From Hyphomicrobiaceae bacterium (GTDB taxonomy: Bacteria; Pseudomonadota; Alphaproteobacteria; Rhizobiales; Aestuariivirgaceae): a stretch of DNA of 64,000 nucleotides. Below the pieces are notes generated by a model that had not been told where the DNA came from, made no database searches, and was given only the letters and a program-made list of their open reading frames with translations. Location: positions 1 to 64,000 of the forward strand of contig OMIC01000029.1 of assembly GCA_900298995.1 (NCBI GenBank). Direction: 5' to 3'. Positions 37,872 to 48,055 of the stretch are shown piece by piece (position 1 is the stretch's first letter; the number at the start of each line of letters is the position of its first letter). The position numbers were made by a program, and so were the translations under genes.

Positions 37872-37937
37872 CGGGCCAGCGCGCATGACGAATCGCCTTG
37901 CCCGGCCTAATGTGCCGCTGCTTCAAGGGGTTCCGTG

Positions 37938-38657
37938 ATGGCGGTCAAGACATACAAGCGCATTCTGCTCAAACTCTCGGGCGAGGTCCTGATGGGCAGC
38001 CAGCCCTATGGGATCGATCTCGACACTGTCGGGCGGCTCGCCGACGAGGTGCTCGCCTGCGCGGCCACCGGCACGCAGGTGGCGCTGGTCATCGGCGGCG
38101 GCAACATCTTCCGCGGTGTCGCCGGAGCCGCCAAGGGCATGGACCGCGTCTCCGCCGATCACATGGGCATCATGGCGACGGTGATGAACGCGCTCGCCAT
38201 GCAGGGCGTGCTGACCCACAAGGGCATGGACGCCCGCGTGCTCTCGGCGATCGCCATGCCGACGGTCTGCGAGACCTATTCGCGCGCCAAGGGCATCCAC
38301 CATCTTGAGGCCGGGCGGGTGATCATCTGCGCGGCTGGCACGGGGCTTCCCTTCTTCACCACCGACACTGGCGCAGCCCTCCGCGCCGCCGAACTGGGCT
38401 GTGACGCGCTGTTCAAGGGAACGAGCGTCGACGGCGTCTATTCCGCCGATCCCAAGACCGACCCCAGCGCCCGGCGGTTCGACCGCATCACCTTCGGGGA
38501 AATCCTGGCGCGTGACCTGCGCATCATGGATCCTGCCGCCATCGCCCTTGCGCGGGACAACGGGATTCCGGTAGTTGTCTTCTCCATCCGCAAGCCCGGC
38601 GCCGTGGTCGAAGTGGTCAATGGTGGCGGGCGGTTTACGACCGTAACGAAGGACTGA
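37938..38657 (+). CDS. pyrH: Uridylate kinase
   Basis: A 239-residue hexameric amino acid kinase-fold enzyme that phosphorylates UMP to UDP. The N-terminal [20 protein letters not shown] is the phosphate-binding region, [18 protein letters not shown] binds nucleotide, and [16 protein letters not shown] and STDPKT-like [12 protein letters not shown] are conserved. The ATG at 37938 has AAGGGG upstream; a GTG one codon earlier is also possible. It opens the series pyrH-frr-uppS-cdsA, with gaps of only a few bases. Confidence 0.97.
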   Translation: MAVKTYKRILLKLSGEVLMGSQPYGIDLDTVGRLADEVLACAATGTQVALVIGGGNIFRGVAGAAKGMDRVSADHMGIMATVMNALAMQGVLTHKGMDARVLSAIAMPTVCETYSRAKGIHHLEAGRVIICAAGTGLPFFTTDTGAALRAAELGCDALFKGTSVDGVYSADPKTDPSARRFDRITFGEILARDLRIMDPAAIALARDNGIPVVVFSIRKPGAVVEVVNGGGRFTTVTKD

Positions 38658-38661
38658 CGAC

Positions 38662-39228
38662 ATGGCACAGCCCCAGCCCTACAATGCGCAAGACATCAAG
38701 CGCCGCATGCATGGCGCGGTCGAGGCGCTGAAGCATGATTTCGGCGGACTGCGCACCGGACGCGCTTCGTCCAGCCTCCTTGAACCCCTGCAGGTCGATG
38801 CCTATGGCGCCAACATGCCGATCACCCAGGTCGGTTCGATCACGGTGCCTGAGCCGCGCATGCTGCAGATCAACGTCTGGGACCGCGGACTGGTCGTGGC
38901 CGTCGAAAAGGCGATCCGCGCCTCGAACCTCGGCCTCAACCCACAGACCGAGGGCCAGGTCATCCGGCTGCGCATGCCCGACCTCACGCAGGAGCGGCGC
39001 AAGGAACTGGTCAAGGTCGCGCATCAATATGCCGAGAAGGCGCGGGTGGCTGCGCGCAATGTCCGCCGAGACGGCATGGATCACCTGAAGCAACTCGAGA
39101 AGGCTCATCTCATGAGCGAGGATGACCATAAGAAGAAGGCCGACGAGGTCCAGAAGATGACCGACGACACGATCAAGGAGATCGAGCAGGCCCTCAAGTC
39201 CAAAGAGCAAGAGATCATGCAGGTCTGA
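38662..39228 (+). CDS. frr: Ribosome recycling factor
   Basis: A 188-residue tRNA-shaped protein that, with EF-G, splits the post-termination ribosome. The three-helix bundle and small beta domain are seen in the order [35 protein letters not shown], and [19 protein letters not shown]. The invariant Arg in RTGRAS is present. It starts 4 bp after the pyrH stop, so translational coupling is likely. Length is normal. Confidence 0.98.
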   Translation: MAQPQPYNAQDIKRRMHGAVEALKHDFGGLRTGRASSSLLEPLQVDAYGANMPITQVGSITVPEPRMLQINVWDRGLVVAVEKAIRASNLGLNPQTEGQVIRLRMPDLTQERRKELVKVAHQYAEKARVAARNVRRDGMDHLKQLEKAHLMSEDDHKKKADEVQKMTDDTIKEIEQALKSKEQEIMQV

Positions 39229-39244
39229 GGCGGGTTCGGGCTCA

Positions 39245-39979
39245 ATGACGGCGAGTGCTTCCAGCGGCGGACCTCCCCGGCACGTCGCCATCATCATGGA
39301 TGGCAACGGACGTTGGGCCGCAATGCGTGGCCAGCCGCGCTCCGCAGGCCACCGTCAGGGTGTGGAAGCGCTGCGCCGCACGGTGCGCGCTGCCTCCGAC
39401 ATGGGCATCGGCGTTCTGACACTCTACTCGTTCAGTACCGAGAACTGGTCGCGGCCGGCGGGGGAGGTTCGCTTCCTTCTGGAACTCCTGCGCCGCTTCA
39501 TCCGCACCGATGTCGCTGAACTCCATCAGTCCAATGTGCGCATCATGGTGATCGGCGACCGCGACGGTCTGGAGCCCGCGCTGCGCAAGCTCTTCGAGGA
39601 AGCCGAGGCCCTGACGCGCGAGAATACCGCGCTCAAGCTGGTCATCGCCTTCAATTACGGTGGCCGTCAGGAGATCACCCGCGCGGTACAGGCTCTGGCC
39701 AAGAAAGTGGCCGAGGGCAAGATTGCGCCTGCAGACATCCCCCCCGCCGTGATCGGCAATCACCTCGACACCGGAGGGCTGCCGGAGCCTGACCTTCTCA
39801 TCCGTACCGGCGGTGAGCAGCGGCTGTCCAACTATCTGCTCTGGCAATGCGCCTATACGGAATTCGTGTTCCTGCCCGACTACTGGCCTGATTTCGATGC
39901 AGACCGGCTGCGCCACGCGGTGGAGGCCTTTCGGCGCCGGGACCGGCGCTTCGGCGGGCTGACCGCCCAGACCGCGTGA
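39245..39979 (+). CDS. uppS: Isoprenyl (undecaprenyl) diphosphate synthase
   Basis: A 244-residue cis-prenyltransferase that makes the C55 lipid carrier for peptidoglycan and surface polysaccharides. The catalytic Asp is in [19 protein letters not shown] at the N-terminus, with [11 protein letters not shown] next, [12 protein letters not shown] in the middle, and [20 protein letters not shown] near the C-terminus, which binds the second diphosphate. It overlaps cdsA by 4 bp (GTGA), indicating coupled translation. Confidence 0.97.
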   Translation: MTASASSGGPPRHVAIIMDGNGRWAAMRGQPRSAGHRQGVEALRRTVRAASDMGIGVLTLYSFSTENWSRPAGEVRFLLELLRRFIRTDVAELHQSNVRIMVIGDRDGLEPALRKLFEEAEALTRENTALKLVIAFNYGGRQEITRAVQALAKKVAEGKIAPADIPPAVIGNHLDTGGLPEPDLLIRTGGEQRLSNYLLWQCAYTEFVFLPDYWPDFDADRLRHAVEAFRRRDRRFGGLTAQTA

Positions 39980-40824
39980 TCGGAGTGCCCGGTTCCTCCG
40001 ATGCAAGATGGGGTGACCTCGGAGTCCGCGCACTCTCGGCTGCTGTCCTGATCCCTGCCGTTCTGGCGGATGTCTGGGCTGGGGGTATCTGGTTTCATCT
40101 CTTCGTCGCGCTGATCGGCGTTCTGATGGCTCAGGAATGGGTCGCAATCGTCCATCGCGGCGATCCGCTGCAATTTGCCCTGCATGCGGCCGGGGCCATG
40201 TGCGGTGCGCTGCTGCCGCTTGATGTGGGGCTCGGAGGCGGACTCGCTGCCATCGTCGTCCTGGTCCTTGCCTCGGCTGGGCTTGCCGCAGTCCGCGCGC
40301 CGGGCGGGGCGGCGTGGAGCTATCTCGGCGTGCTCTATGTTTCGGTTCCCCCCATTGCGCTGGTGCTGCTGCGGGAAGACCCCGATCATGGAATTGCAGC
40401 CATCGGGATGGTCATGGTCATGGTCTGGGCGGCCGATACCTTCGCCTATTTCTTCGGCCGCATCCTCGGCGGACCCAAACTTGCGCCGCGCATCAGCCCG
40501 AAGAAGACCTGGGCGGGGCTTGCGGGCGCCATGACGGGAAGTGCGCTGGCCGGCCTCCTGGTGGGCGTGTGGCTCGCGGTTCCCTCACTGGCAGGACTGG
40601 TCGTGGTGGCGGCATTGCTGGCGCTCGTGGAACAAGCCGGCGACCTGTTCAAATCGGCCATGAAGCGTCACTATGGCGTGAAGGACTCTGGATCGCTGAT
40701 TCCCGGCCATGGTGGCGTCATCGACAGGGTCGATGGGCTGGTCGCAGTTGCCGTGGCGGCGGCACTTGTCGGCGCCTGGCGGGCTGGTGCCGATCACGCG
40801 GGAGCCGGCCTCCTGCTCTGGTGA
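39976..40824 (+). CDS. cdsA: Phosphatidate cytidylyltransferase
   Basis: A 282-residue membrane enzyme that makes CDP-diacylglycerol, the precursor of all phospholipids. About eight hydrophobic helices are present. The family signature is at the C-terminus: [16 protein letters not shown] and [20 protein letters not shown] followed by [17 protein letters not shown], containing the metal-binding Asp residues. It starts with GTG overlapping the uppS stop. In many relatives dxr follows; here rseP comes next after 113 bp. Confidence 0.95.
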   Translation: MIGVPGSSDARWGDLGVRALSAAVLIPAVLADVWAGGIWFHLFVALIGVLMAQEWVAIVHRGDPLQFALHAAGAMCGALLPLDVGLGGGLAAIVVLVLASAGLAAVRAPGGAAWSYLGVLYVSVPPIALVLLREDPDHGIAAIGMVMVMVWAADTFAYFFGRILGGPKLAPRISPKKTWAGLAGAMTGSALAGLLVGVWLAVPSLAGLVVVAALLALVEQAGDLFKSAMKRHYGVKDSGSLIPGHGGVIDRVDGLVAVAVAAALVGAWRAGADHAGAGLLLW

Positions 40825-40937
40825 CCAGCCACGTCCCCGTCGAAATCTTGCCGCATTGGTGGCATCGACTGGAGTTGCGCGCGTCTGGCGTGTAGTGGCA
40901 GTGGTCTTGGTCTCCAGGGGGAGCCGGAAAGTGTGAG

Positions 40938-42086
40938 ATGGACATTCTGAACTTCCTGCATCTGCCGCTTGGCACCCTGATCTATTATGCGGTGCCCTTC
41001 CTCGTGGCGCTGACTGTCATCGTGTTCATTCATGAACTCGGACATTTTCTGGTCGCGCGCTGGTGCGGCGTGGATGTTGAATGCTTCTCCATGGGTTTCG
41101 GTCGCGAGATCTTCGGCTGGCACGACAGCAAGGGAACACGTTGGAAGGTGGGTTGGATTCCGCTCGGCGGTTACGTAAAGTTCCGGGGAGATGCCAATTC
41201 GGCGAGCATTCCCAGTGCTGAGGCGCTGGCCAGGGCTGCCGGTGATCCCGGCAACTTTCACGGCAAGCCAGTCTGGCAGCGTGCCGCAGTTGTGGCGGCT
41301 GGTCCGATTGCAAACTTCCTCCTCGCCATAACCATCTTCGCCACCCTGTTCATGGCTGTCGGTGCGCCGATCATCGAACCGCGGGTCGATGAGGTCCTGC
41401 CGGGTAGCGCCGCGGAACGGGCTGGTATCCGCGCTGGCGACCTCATCGTGTCGATCGATGGCAAGGCGATCGATGACTTTGCACAATTGCAGCAGGCTGT
41501 CGTCACGCGGGCGGGCGAAGAACTGACTGTGGTGATCAATCGCAACGGAGAGCGGCTCAGCCTTCCCATCGTGCCCGACCTGCGCGAGGAATCGGACAAT
41601 TTCGGCGGAAAGATGCGCATTGGGCTTCTTGGTGTCCGGAACAATCCCGATGGTCCGGTCCGGTTCGAGCCGATGAGTCCGCTCAAGGCCCTTGAAAGGG
41701 CGGTCGAGCGCACCTGGTTCATCGTTGATACAACTTTTAGTTACATCGGCAAGTTGGCCATGGGTCGCGAGAGCGCGGATCAACTCGGGGGCCCGATCTC
41801 TATTGCCAAGGCGGCGGGAGATGCAGCCTCGCTGGGAGTGTTCCAGTTCGTGACGGTTGTTGCCTTTTTGTCGGTCAGTATAGGCCTGCTTAACCTTTTC
41901 CCAATCCCTATGCTGGATGGTGGACACTTGGTTTACTATGCGATCGAAGCGGTGCGTGGCAGGCCGTTGGGGGAGAACGCGCAGGAATGGGGTTTCCGGA
42001 TCGGTTTCTCTCTGGTGATCATGCTCATGCTCGTGGGCACCTGGAATGACGTCATTCGGGTGGCAACCGTGTGGTTTGGCGGCTAG
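40938..42086 (+). CDS. rseP: RseP-type site-2 zinc metalloprotease
   Basis: A 382-residue intramembrane protease. The zinc motif HELGHFLVARWCGV is in the first helix (about residues 32-45), and the distal metal-binding LNLFPIPMLDGGHLVYY is near residue 325. Between them is one PDZ domain with VLPGSAAERAGIRAGDLIVS (about 153-172). E. coli RseP cuts the anti-sigma factor RseA and signal peptide remnants; substrates here are unknown. It lies just before bamA, linking it to envelope maintenance, as in most proteobacteria. Confidence 0.96.
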   Translation: MDILNFLHLPLGTLIYYAVPFLVALTVIVFIHELGHFLVARWCGVDVECFSMGFGREIFGWHDSKGTRWKVGWIPLGGYVKFRGDANSASIPSAEALARAAGDPGNFHGKPVWQRAAVVAAGPIANFLLAITIFATLFMAVGAPIIEPRVDEVLPGSAAERAGIRAGDLIVSIDGKAIDDFAQLQQAVVTRAGEELTVVINRNGERLSLPIVPDLREESDNFGGKMRIGLLGVRNNPDGPVRFEPMSPLKALERAVERTWFIVDTTFSYIGKLAMGRESADQLGGPISIAKAAGDAASLGVFQFVTVVAFLSVSIGLLNLFPIPMLDGGHLVYYAIEAVRGRPLGENAQEWGFRIGFSLVIMLMLVGTWNDVIRVATVWFGG

Positions 42087-42187
42087 CCGGGCCCGGGGAA
42101 GTTTTGTTTGCAAAGGGTGGCTGGGAGGGTAAAACCTCAGCCGCGAAAGAGTCGTCTTGGGCGGATGCCCGCGGAAGTGGCGAATTG

Positions 42188-44539
42188 ATGCGTTGTCGGT
42201 TAGTATTCGTTTTTGTTGCGTCCCTGTTCCTGAGTTTGGCAGGGCCTCTTCTGGTCCCGCAGGTCGCGCTATCGATTGCGCAGGCGGAGACCATTTCGTC
42301 CATCGTCGTGGAAGGCAATCAGCGTGTCGAGGTCGACACGGTGCTGTCCTATGTCCAGATATCGCCTGGCGAAAGCGTGGACCCTGACAAGATCGACGCC
42401 TCCGTGAAGGCGCTCTTCCAGACCGGCCTCTTCTCCGATGTTCAGATCACGCGCCGCGGTACGGCCCTGGTGGTGCGTGTCGAAGAAAACCCGATGGTCA
42501 ATCAGGTGAACTTCGAGGGCAACAAGGAAGTCAAGGACACCGACCTCGCCAAGGAAGTCGAATTGCGTGAACGCATGATGTTCACGCGCGCCAAGGTTCT
42601 CAGCGACGTGAACCGCGTCATCGCGGTCTACCGTCGCGCCGGCTACTATTCGGTCAAGGTCTCCCCGAAGATCATCCGTCTCCCGCAGAACCGGGTTGAC
42701 CTCGTCTTTGAGATTCAGGAAGGCGACGAAACCAAGGTCAAGCGTCTCGAATTCGTCGGCAACAAGGCCTTCAGTTCCAATACGCTCAAGGGTGTAGTTG
42801 GTACCCAGGAGTACTCCTGGTGGAGGTTCTTCAACCGCAACGACAATTACGACGCTGACCGCCTCGAGTACGACAAGGAATTGCTGCGGCGCTACTATCT
42901 GCGCAACGGTTTTGCGGATGTTCGGGTGCTGTCGGCCGATGCGGTGCTGGCGCCAGACGGCTCCGGTTTCACGATCACCTACACCATCGAGGAAGGCCCG
43001 CGCTACAAGGTGGCCGATGTTGCCGTCAATGTCGGCGATGCCCAACTCGAGACTGATCTTCTCGTCAAGCAGGTCAAGACGGGCGTCGGCGATTATTTCA
43101 ACTCGACGAAGGTCGACAAGACCGTCGAAAACCTCACACTTGAGGCTGCACGGCAAGGTTTCGTGTTCGCCCGTGTCAATCCGGACGTCCAGCGCAATGG
43201 CGGCGGCGACACGCTGAACATCACATATAATATCGTCGAGGGTCCGCGCACCTACATCGAGCGGATCGACATCATCGGAAATTTCCGCACCGAAGACCAG
43301 GTGATCCGGAGAGAGTTGCAACTCTATGAAGGCGATGCCTTCAACCGGGTCATGATCGAGCGTGCCCGCCGACGTTTGACCGCACTCGACTTCTTCGAGA
43401 AGGTCGACTTCCGGGATGAGCAGGGCTCTGCCCCCGACCGCGTGATCCTGACCGTTGAAGTTCAGGAAAAATCCACAGGTTCGGTCAACTTCTCGATCGG
43501 CTATTCGACCTCAGAATATGTGGTCGGCTCGATCGCGCTGGAGGAGCGAAACTTCCTCGGCAAGGGTTACGACGTCAAGCTCAACACCACCGCCAGCTGG
43601 TTCCGTCAGAACGTCACGTTCAGCTTCACCAACCCCTATTTCATGGACCTCCCGATTTCGGCTGGCTTCGATGTCTTTGCGACCAATGCCGACAACCAGC
43701 AGGAGTCGAACTACAATAGCCAGCAGATCGGTTTTGCGCTGCGGACAGGCTTCCGTCTCGATCAGAACAGTGGTCTGAGCCTGAAATACGGGCTGACGTG
43801 GCGCGACGTCGACGGTATCGACAAATACAGCGCTGCGCCCGCCGTCATCGAAGCGCAGGGCAAGTCGATGAAGTCCTATGTCACCGGCACATATACCTGG
43901 GACAATCTCGACAACCCGATGCTCCCGACCAATGGTTTCCGCGGCCAGCTCGAGGGCGAAATCGCGGGTCTCGGGGGCGATGTCTACTTCGCCAGCGTTG
44001 AGGCGCATGGCTGGTACTTCATTCCGCTCTACGAAGAGTCGGTGGTGCTGAAGCTCGAAGGCAACGCGGGTCAGATGGTGCCTTTCGCGGGTGACGACGT
44101 GCCGCTCCAGGACCGTTACTTCAAGGGTGCCGATACCTTCCGCGGATTCCAGCCCGCCGGTGTGGGGCCTCGCCAGGTCGGCAACGACGGACAGACGGAT
44201 GCCATCGGCGGCACCACCTATGCGATCGGTACGGTCGAGGTGAACTTCCCGCTGGGACTGCCCGAGGAATGGGGCATCGCCGGATCCGTGTTCAGCGATT
44301 TCGGCACTGTGTTCGGATCGGAGACGAAGTCAGAGGACATGAACACCGGACAGTGCATCTATGACCCGGTCAAGAACTGCAAGGTCTTCGACACAGCGTC
44401 TCTTCGTGCATCGATCGGTGCTGGCATTGTCTGGCAGTCGCCCTTCGGTCCGCTCCGTTTCGAAGGTGCCTATCCCTTGCTCAAGACCGACTACGACAAG
44501 ACCGAGTATTTCCGGTTCTCTGTGGGCACACGTTTCTAG
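42188..44539 (+). CDS. bamA: Outer membrane protein assembly factor BamA
   Basis: A 783-residue Omp85 protein that inserts beta-barrel proteins into the outer membrane. A signal peptide (to QAE near residue 36) precedes five POTRA domains, seen as repeats such as ISSIVVEGNQRVEVDTVLSY and KRLEFVGNKAFSSNTLKG (to about residue 375). The C-terminal 16-strand barrel includes DTFRGFQPAGVGPR, the conserved loop-6 xRGF, and ends in Phe (FRFSVGTRF), the usual outer membrane signal. The ATG at 42188 is chosen for the signal peptide; a longer frame upstream is unlikely. lpxD, normally next, is missing. Confidence 0.97.
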   Translation: MRCRLVFVFVASLFLSLAGPLLVPQVALSIAQAETISSIVVEGNQRVEVDTVLSYVQISPGESVDPDKIDASVKALFQTGLFSDVQITRRGTALVVRVEENPMVNQVNFEGNKEVKDTDLAKEVELRERMMFTRAKVLSDVNRVIAVYRRAGYYSVKVSPKIIRLPQNRVDLVFEIQEGDETKVKRLEFVGNKAFSSNTLKGVVGTQEYSWWRFFNRNDNYDADRLEYDKELLRRYYLRNGFADVRVLSADAVLAPDGSGFTITYTIEEGPRYKVADVAVNVGDAQLETDLLVKQVKTGVGDYFNSTKVDKTVENLTLEAARQGFVFARVNPDVQRNGGGDTLNITYNIVEGPRTYIERIDIIGNFRTEDQVIRRELQLYEGDAFNRVMIERARRRLTALDFFEKVDFRDEQGSAPDRVILTVEVQEKSTGSVNFSIGYSTSEYVVGSIALEERNFLGKGYDVKLNTTASWFRQNVTFSFTNPYFMDLPISAGFDVFATNADNQQESNYNSQQIGFALRTGFRLDQNSGLSLKYGLTWRDVDGIDKYSAAPAVIEAQGKSMKSYVTGTYTWDNLDNPMLPTNGFRGQLEGEIAGLGGDVYFASVEAHGWYFIPLYEESVVLKLEGNAGQMVPFAGDDVPLQDRYFKGADTFRGFQPAGVGPRQVGNDGQTDAIGGTTYAIGTVEVNFPLGLPEEWGIAGSVFSDFGTVFGSETKSEDMNTGQCIYDPVKNCKVFDTASLRASIGAGIVWQSPFGPLRFEGAYPLLKTDYDKTEYFRFSVGTRF

Positions 44540-44615
44540 GGCGCGCAACGCCACGCCAGCAAGGATGCGGACGGTCCTTGCTACCGTCTGCAAATAATCG
44601 GGGGATCACGCAAGC

Positions 44616-45092
44616 ATGACCGAAGCCACACCCGCGCCGGATCTGAAGACGGCCGATATCGCGCGCATCATGAAGTTGCTGCCGCATCGCTATCCCTTCC
44701 TGCTGATCGACCGCATGTATGACCTGAACGGCGAGGAGAGCGGCGTTGCGGTCAAGAACGTCACGATCAACGAGCCGTTCTTTCAGGGACATTTCCCGGG
44801 CCGTCCGGTGATGCCCGGGGTGTTGCTGGTGGAGGCCATGGCCCAGGCGGCCGGAGCGCTGGTGCTCAATCACCTTGGCGATGAGCACGCCGGCAAGCTA
44901 GTGTTCTTCATGTCGATTGACAAGGCGCGCTTCCGGAAACCCGTGGGCCCCGGCGATACGGTGCATTTCCACGTCAAGCTGTCCAACAAGCGCCCGCCCG
45001 TGTGGAAGTACTGGGCCGAGGCGCATGTCGAGGGCAAGAAGGTTGCAGAGGCCGAGATCGGCGCCATGCTGATGAATGAGCGCGGCGGCTGA
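44616..45092 (+). CDS. fabZ: 3-hydroxyacyl-ACP dehydratase
   Basis: A 158-residue hot-dog fold enzyme that dehydrates 3-hydroxyacyl-ACP in fatty acid elongation. The N-terminal IMKLLPHRYPFLLIDRMYDL is typical, and the active site His and Glu lie in FFQGHFPGRPVMPGVLLVEA. Length is normal. In relatives fabZ sits between lpxD and lpxA; here bamA is 76 bp upstream and the convergent gltA stop 12 bp downstream, so it stands alone after the envelope operon. Confidence 0.97.
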   Translation: MTEATPAPDLKTADIARIMKLLPHRYPFLLIDRMYDLNGEESGVAVKNVTINEPFFQGHFPGRPVMPGVLLVEAMAQAAGALVLNHLGDEHAGKLVFFMSIDKARFRKPVGPGDTVHFHVKLSNKRPPVWKYWAEAHVEGKKVAEAEIGAMLMNERGG

Positions 45093-45104
45093 TCAGCAGA
45101 GCAT

Positions 45105-46406
45105 TCAGGACCCGCGGTTGACGATCGGCACGTAGTCGCGCCGCGGCTCGCCCGTATAAAGCTGACGCGGACGGCCGATCTTCTGGCCCGGATCCTCGAT
45201 CATTTCCTTCCACTGCGAAATCCAGCCCACGGTTCGCGCCAGCGCGAACAGCACGGTGAACATCGAGGTGGGGAAGCCGAGGGCCCGCAGGATGATGCCG
45301 GAGTAGAAATCGACGTTTGGGTAGAGCTTGCGCTCGATGAAGTACTGGTCAGAGAGCGCCGCCTTTTCAAGCTCGCGCGCTACCTCGAGCAGCGGATCGT
45401 TGACGATGCCGAGTTCGCCCAGCACCTCGTGCGCCGTCTTCTGCATGATCTTGGCGCGCGGGTCATAGTTCTTGTAGACGCGGTGTCCGAAGCCCATCAG
45501 CCGGATATGTGATGTCTTGTCCTTCACCTTGGCAATGAAGCCCGGTACATTTGCCGGATCACCGATCTGCTTCAGCATTTCGAGCGCCGCCTCATTTGCG
45601 CCGCCATGCGCCGGACCCCACAGGCAGGCGATGCCGGCCGCGATGCAGGCGAAGGGGTTGGCGCCGGACGAGCCGGCAAGCCTCACCGTTGAAGTCGAGG
45701 CATTCTGCTCGTGATCGGCGTGCAGGATGAAGATGCGGTCCATGGCGCGGGCGAGCACCGGGTTCACCACATAGTCCTCGCAGGGCACGGCGAAACACAT
45801 GCGCAGGAAGTTGCCGGCATAGGTCAGGCTGTTCTGTGGATAGATGAATGGCTGGCCAACGTGATACTTGTAGGCCATGGCGGCAATCGTCGGGAGCTTG
45901 GCGATCATGCGGTGGCAGGCGATTTCGCGCTGGCGCGGATCGTTGATGTCGGTTGAGTCGTGATAGAAGGCCGACATGGCGCCCACCACGGCGACCATCA
46001 CGGCCATCGGATGCGCGTCCCGGCGGAAGCCCTGGAAGAAGCGGGTCATCTGCTCATGGACCATGGTGTGGTAGGTGATGTGCTTCTGGAATTCCTTGCG
46101 CTGTGCGGCCGTCGGCAGATCGCCGTAATAGAGCAGGTAGCAGGTCTCGAGGAAGTCGCCGTGCTCGGCCAGCTGCTCGATGGGGTAGCCGCGATAGAGC
46201 AGGACGCCCTCGTCGCCATCGATGTAGGTGATCTTCGACTCGCAGGAAGCCGTCGAGGTGAAGCCGGGATCGAAGGTGAAGGAGCCGGTCTGGGCATAGA
46301 GCTTGCCGATGTCCACGACATCAGGCCCCATCGTTCCGCTACGGACCGGCATGTCCACCGTCATGCCATTGACCGAGAGGACTGCCTTCTTCGGATCGTC
46401 AGCCAT
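45105..46406 (-). CDS. gltA: Citrate synthase
   Basis: A 433-residue type II citrate synthase, the entry enzyme of the TCA cycle. The active-site His is in [18 protein letters not shown], a second in [18 protein letters not shown], and the catalytic Asp lies near [13 protein letters not shown]. The N-terminal beta domain (residues 1-60) marks the hexameric NADH-regulated class. It follows gltX by 131 bp in the same direction, the usual alphaproteobacterial order, and converges on fabZ. Confidence 0.98.
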   Translation of the reverse strand: MADDPKKAVLSVNGMTVDMPVRSGTMGPDVVDIGKLYAQTGSFTFDPGFTSTASCESKITYIDGDEGVLLYRGYPIEQLAEHGDFLETCYLLYYGDLPTAAQRKEFQKHITYHTMVHEQMTRFFQGFRRDAHPMAVMVAVVGAMSAFYHDSTDINDPRQREIACHRMIAKLPTIAAMAYKYHVGQPFIYPQNSLTYAGNFLRMCFAVPCEDYVVNPVLARAMDRIFILHADHEQNASTSTVRLAGSSGANPFACIAAGIACLWGPAHGGANEAALEMLKQIGDPANVPGFIAKVKDKTSHIRLMGFGHRVYKNYDPRAKIMQKTAHEVLGELGIVNDPLLEVARELEKAALSDQYFIERKLYPNVDFYSGIILRALGFPTSMFTVLFALARTVGWISQWKEMIEDPGQKIGRPRQLYTGEPRRDYVPIVNRGS

Positions 46407-46537
46407 GGGATCGCTCCTGTTCCGTCCGTTGTTTCTGCGAAACTATTGCATCGCAGCATAAGAAGGTCAACGTCACTGACCTGATTCTTTGGTGGGGTCC
46501 GCCCCGTGCAATCTGGAGGGCTGAAGCTTGCGCCTCG

Positions 46538-47959
46538 CTAGCCGGCCTGGTCACGGATGCGGGCCAGCGACTCGGTCTTGCCCAGAACCTCGAGCACATC
46601 AAAGATGCCCGGAGAGGTGCTTGTTCCAGTCAGAGCAGCACGCAATGGTTGCGCAACCTTGCCGAGTTTCAGACCCTGGCTTTCGGCATGGGATTTGACT
46701 GCCGTCTCGAGTGCGGCAACCGTCCAGTCATCGATGGTTTCGAGCATCGGCAGCATCCCGCGCAGCAACTCCGAACCTCCGCCCGCAACGATTTGGCTTG
46801 CTTTTTCATCCATCGGTAGTGGTCGCTGGGCGAACAGGAACTGTGCGCCCGTCATGAGTTCCACGAGCGTCTTGGCGCGTTCCTTGAGGCCTCCCATGGC
46901 CCTCAGCAGCTTGGCCATCATGGCATCGTCGATGCGCGCCTTCAGCGCTGCGCCCCCTTCGGCGTACGGCAAAAAATCAACAAACATTCCAAGCAGTTGA
47001 GCGTCCGGCGTGTGGCGAATGTAATGCCCGTTGAAGCTCTCGAGCTTGGCGAAGTCGAAACGCGCGGCAGACTTGCCGATCGACTCGAGGTTGAACCACT
47101 CAACCAGTTGTTCTGTCGAGAAGATCTCATCGTCGCCGTGGCTCCATCCGAGGCGGGCGAGATAGTTGCGCATCGCTTCGGGAAGATAGCCCATGGCCCG
47201 GTAGGCCTCGACGCCCAGCGCGCCATGGCGCTTGGAGAGCTTGGCGCCATCCGGACCATGAATGAGCGGGATGTGCGACATGTGCGGCACCCGCCAACCC
47301 ATGGCGCGGTAGATCTGGATCTGCCGCGCGGCATTGGTCAGATGGTCGACGCCCCGGATGATGTGTGTGACGCCCATGTCGTGGTCATCGACCACCACCG
47401 AGAGGTTATAGGTCGGATTGCCGTCCGAACGCAGGATGATGAGATCGTCCAAGTCCTTGTTCGGGATGACAACTCTGCCCTGGACGGCATCCTCGATCAC
47501 CGTCTCGCCCTCCTGGGGCGCCTTGAAGCGGATGGCCGGCCTCATGCCCGCGGGGGCTTCGGAGGGGTCCCGGTCGCGCCATGTGCCGTCATAGCGGATC
47601 GGCCGCTTCTCGGCTTCCGCCCTGGCGCGCATGGCCTCGAGGTCTTCCGGCGTGCAGTAGCATCGGTAGGCCTTGCCCTGGGCCAGAAGTTCCTCTGCGA
47701 TCTCGCGGTGTCGCAAAACCCGGCCATATTGCGAGACGGGTTCGCCCGCCCAGTCGAGGCCGAGCCATGTCAGGCCCTCGATGATGGCGTCAATGGCGGC
47801 CGCGGTGGAGCGTTCGCGGTCGGTATCCTCGATGCGCAACAGCATCTTGCCGCCGGTGTGGCGGGCATAGGCCCAGTTGAACAGCGCCGTGCGCGCCCCG
47901 CCGATGTGCAGATAGCCGGTGGGCGAGGGGGCAAAGCGAGTGACGACTGGCGATGACAT
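46538..47959 (-). CDS. gltX: Glutamyl-tRNA synthetase
   Basis: A 473-residue class I aminoacyl-tRNA synthetase. The HIGH motif is in [20 protein letters not shown] at the N-terminus and the KMSKS-type loop is [13 protein letters not shown] (about residue 238). The zinc-site region [12 protein letters not shown] is present. The ATG at 47959 (MSSPVV) is chosen with AAAGG upstream; an in-frame ATG five codons earlier is possible. Alphaproteobacteria often have two GltX copies, one charging tRNA-Gln for later amidation; which this is cannot be told. It diverges from comEC. Confidence 0.96.
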   Translation of the reverse strand: MSSPVVTRFAPSPTGYLHIGGARTALFNWAYARHTGGKMLLRIEDTDRERSTAAAIDAIIEGLTWLGLDWAGEPVSQYGRVLRHREIAEELLAQGKAYRCYCTPEDLEAMRARAEAEKRPIRYDGTWRDRDPSEAPAGMRPAIRFKAPQEGETVIEDAVQGRVVIPNKDLDDLIILRSDGNPTYNLSVVVDDHDMGVTHIIRGVDHLTNAARQIQIYRAMGWRVPHMSHIPLIHGPDGAKLSKRHGALGVEAYRAMGYLPEAMRNYLARLGWSHGDDEIFSTEQLVEWFNLESIGKSAARFDFAKLESFNGHYIRHTPDAQLLGMFVDFLPYAEGGAALKARIDDAMMAKLLRAMGGLKERAKTLVELMTGAQFLFAQRPLPMDEKASQIVAGGGSELLRGMLPMLETIDDWTVAALETAVKSHAESQGLKLGKVAQPLRAALTGTSTSPGIFDVLEVLGKTESLARIRDQAG

Positions 47960-48055
47960 TGCGCCTTTCTCCATATTGACTGACGCTGGGGAAACTGGTT
48001 GCCTGCGCGACGACGCCGATTAGCACAGGCGGACGCGGGCCGTAAGGGGAATGCC

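Noticed and set aside
40794-42113. Reverse frame of 439 codons opposite rseP
   Set aside because: Antisense shadow of a conserved gene, with composition that mirrors RseP codons and no recognisable motif.
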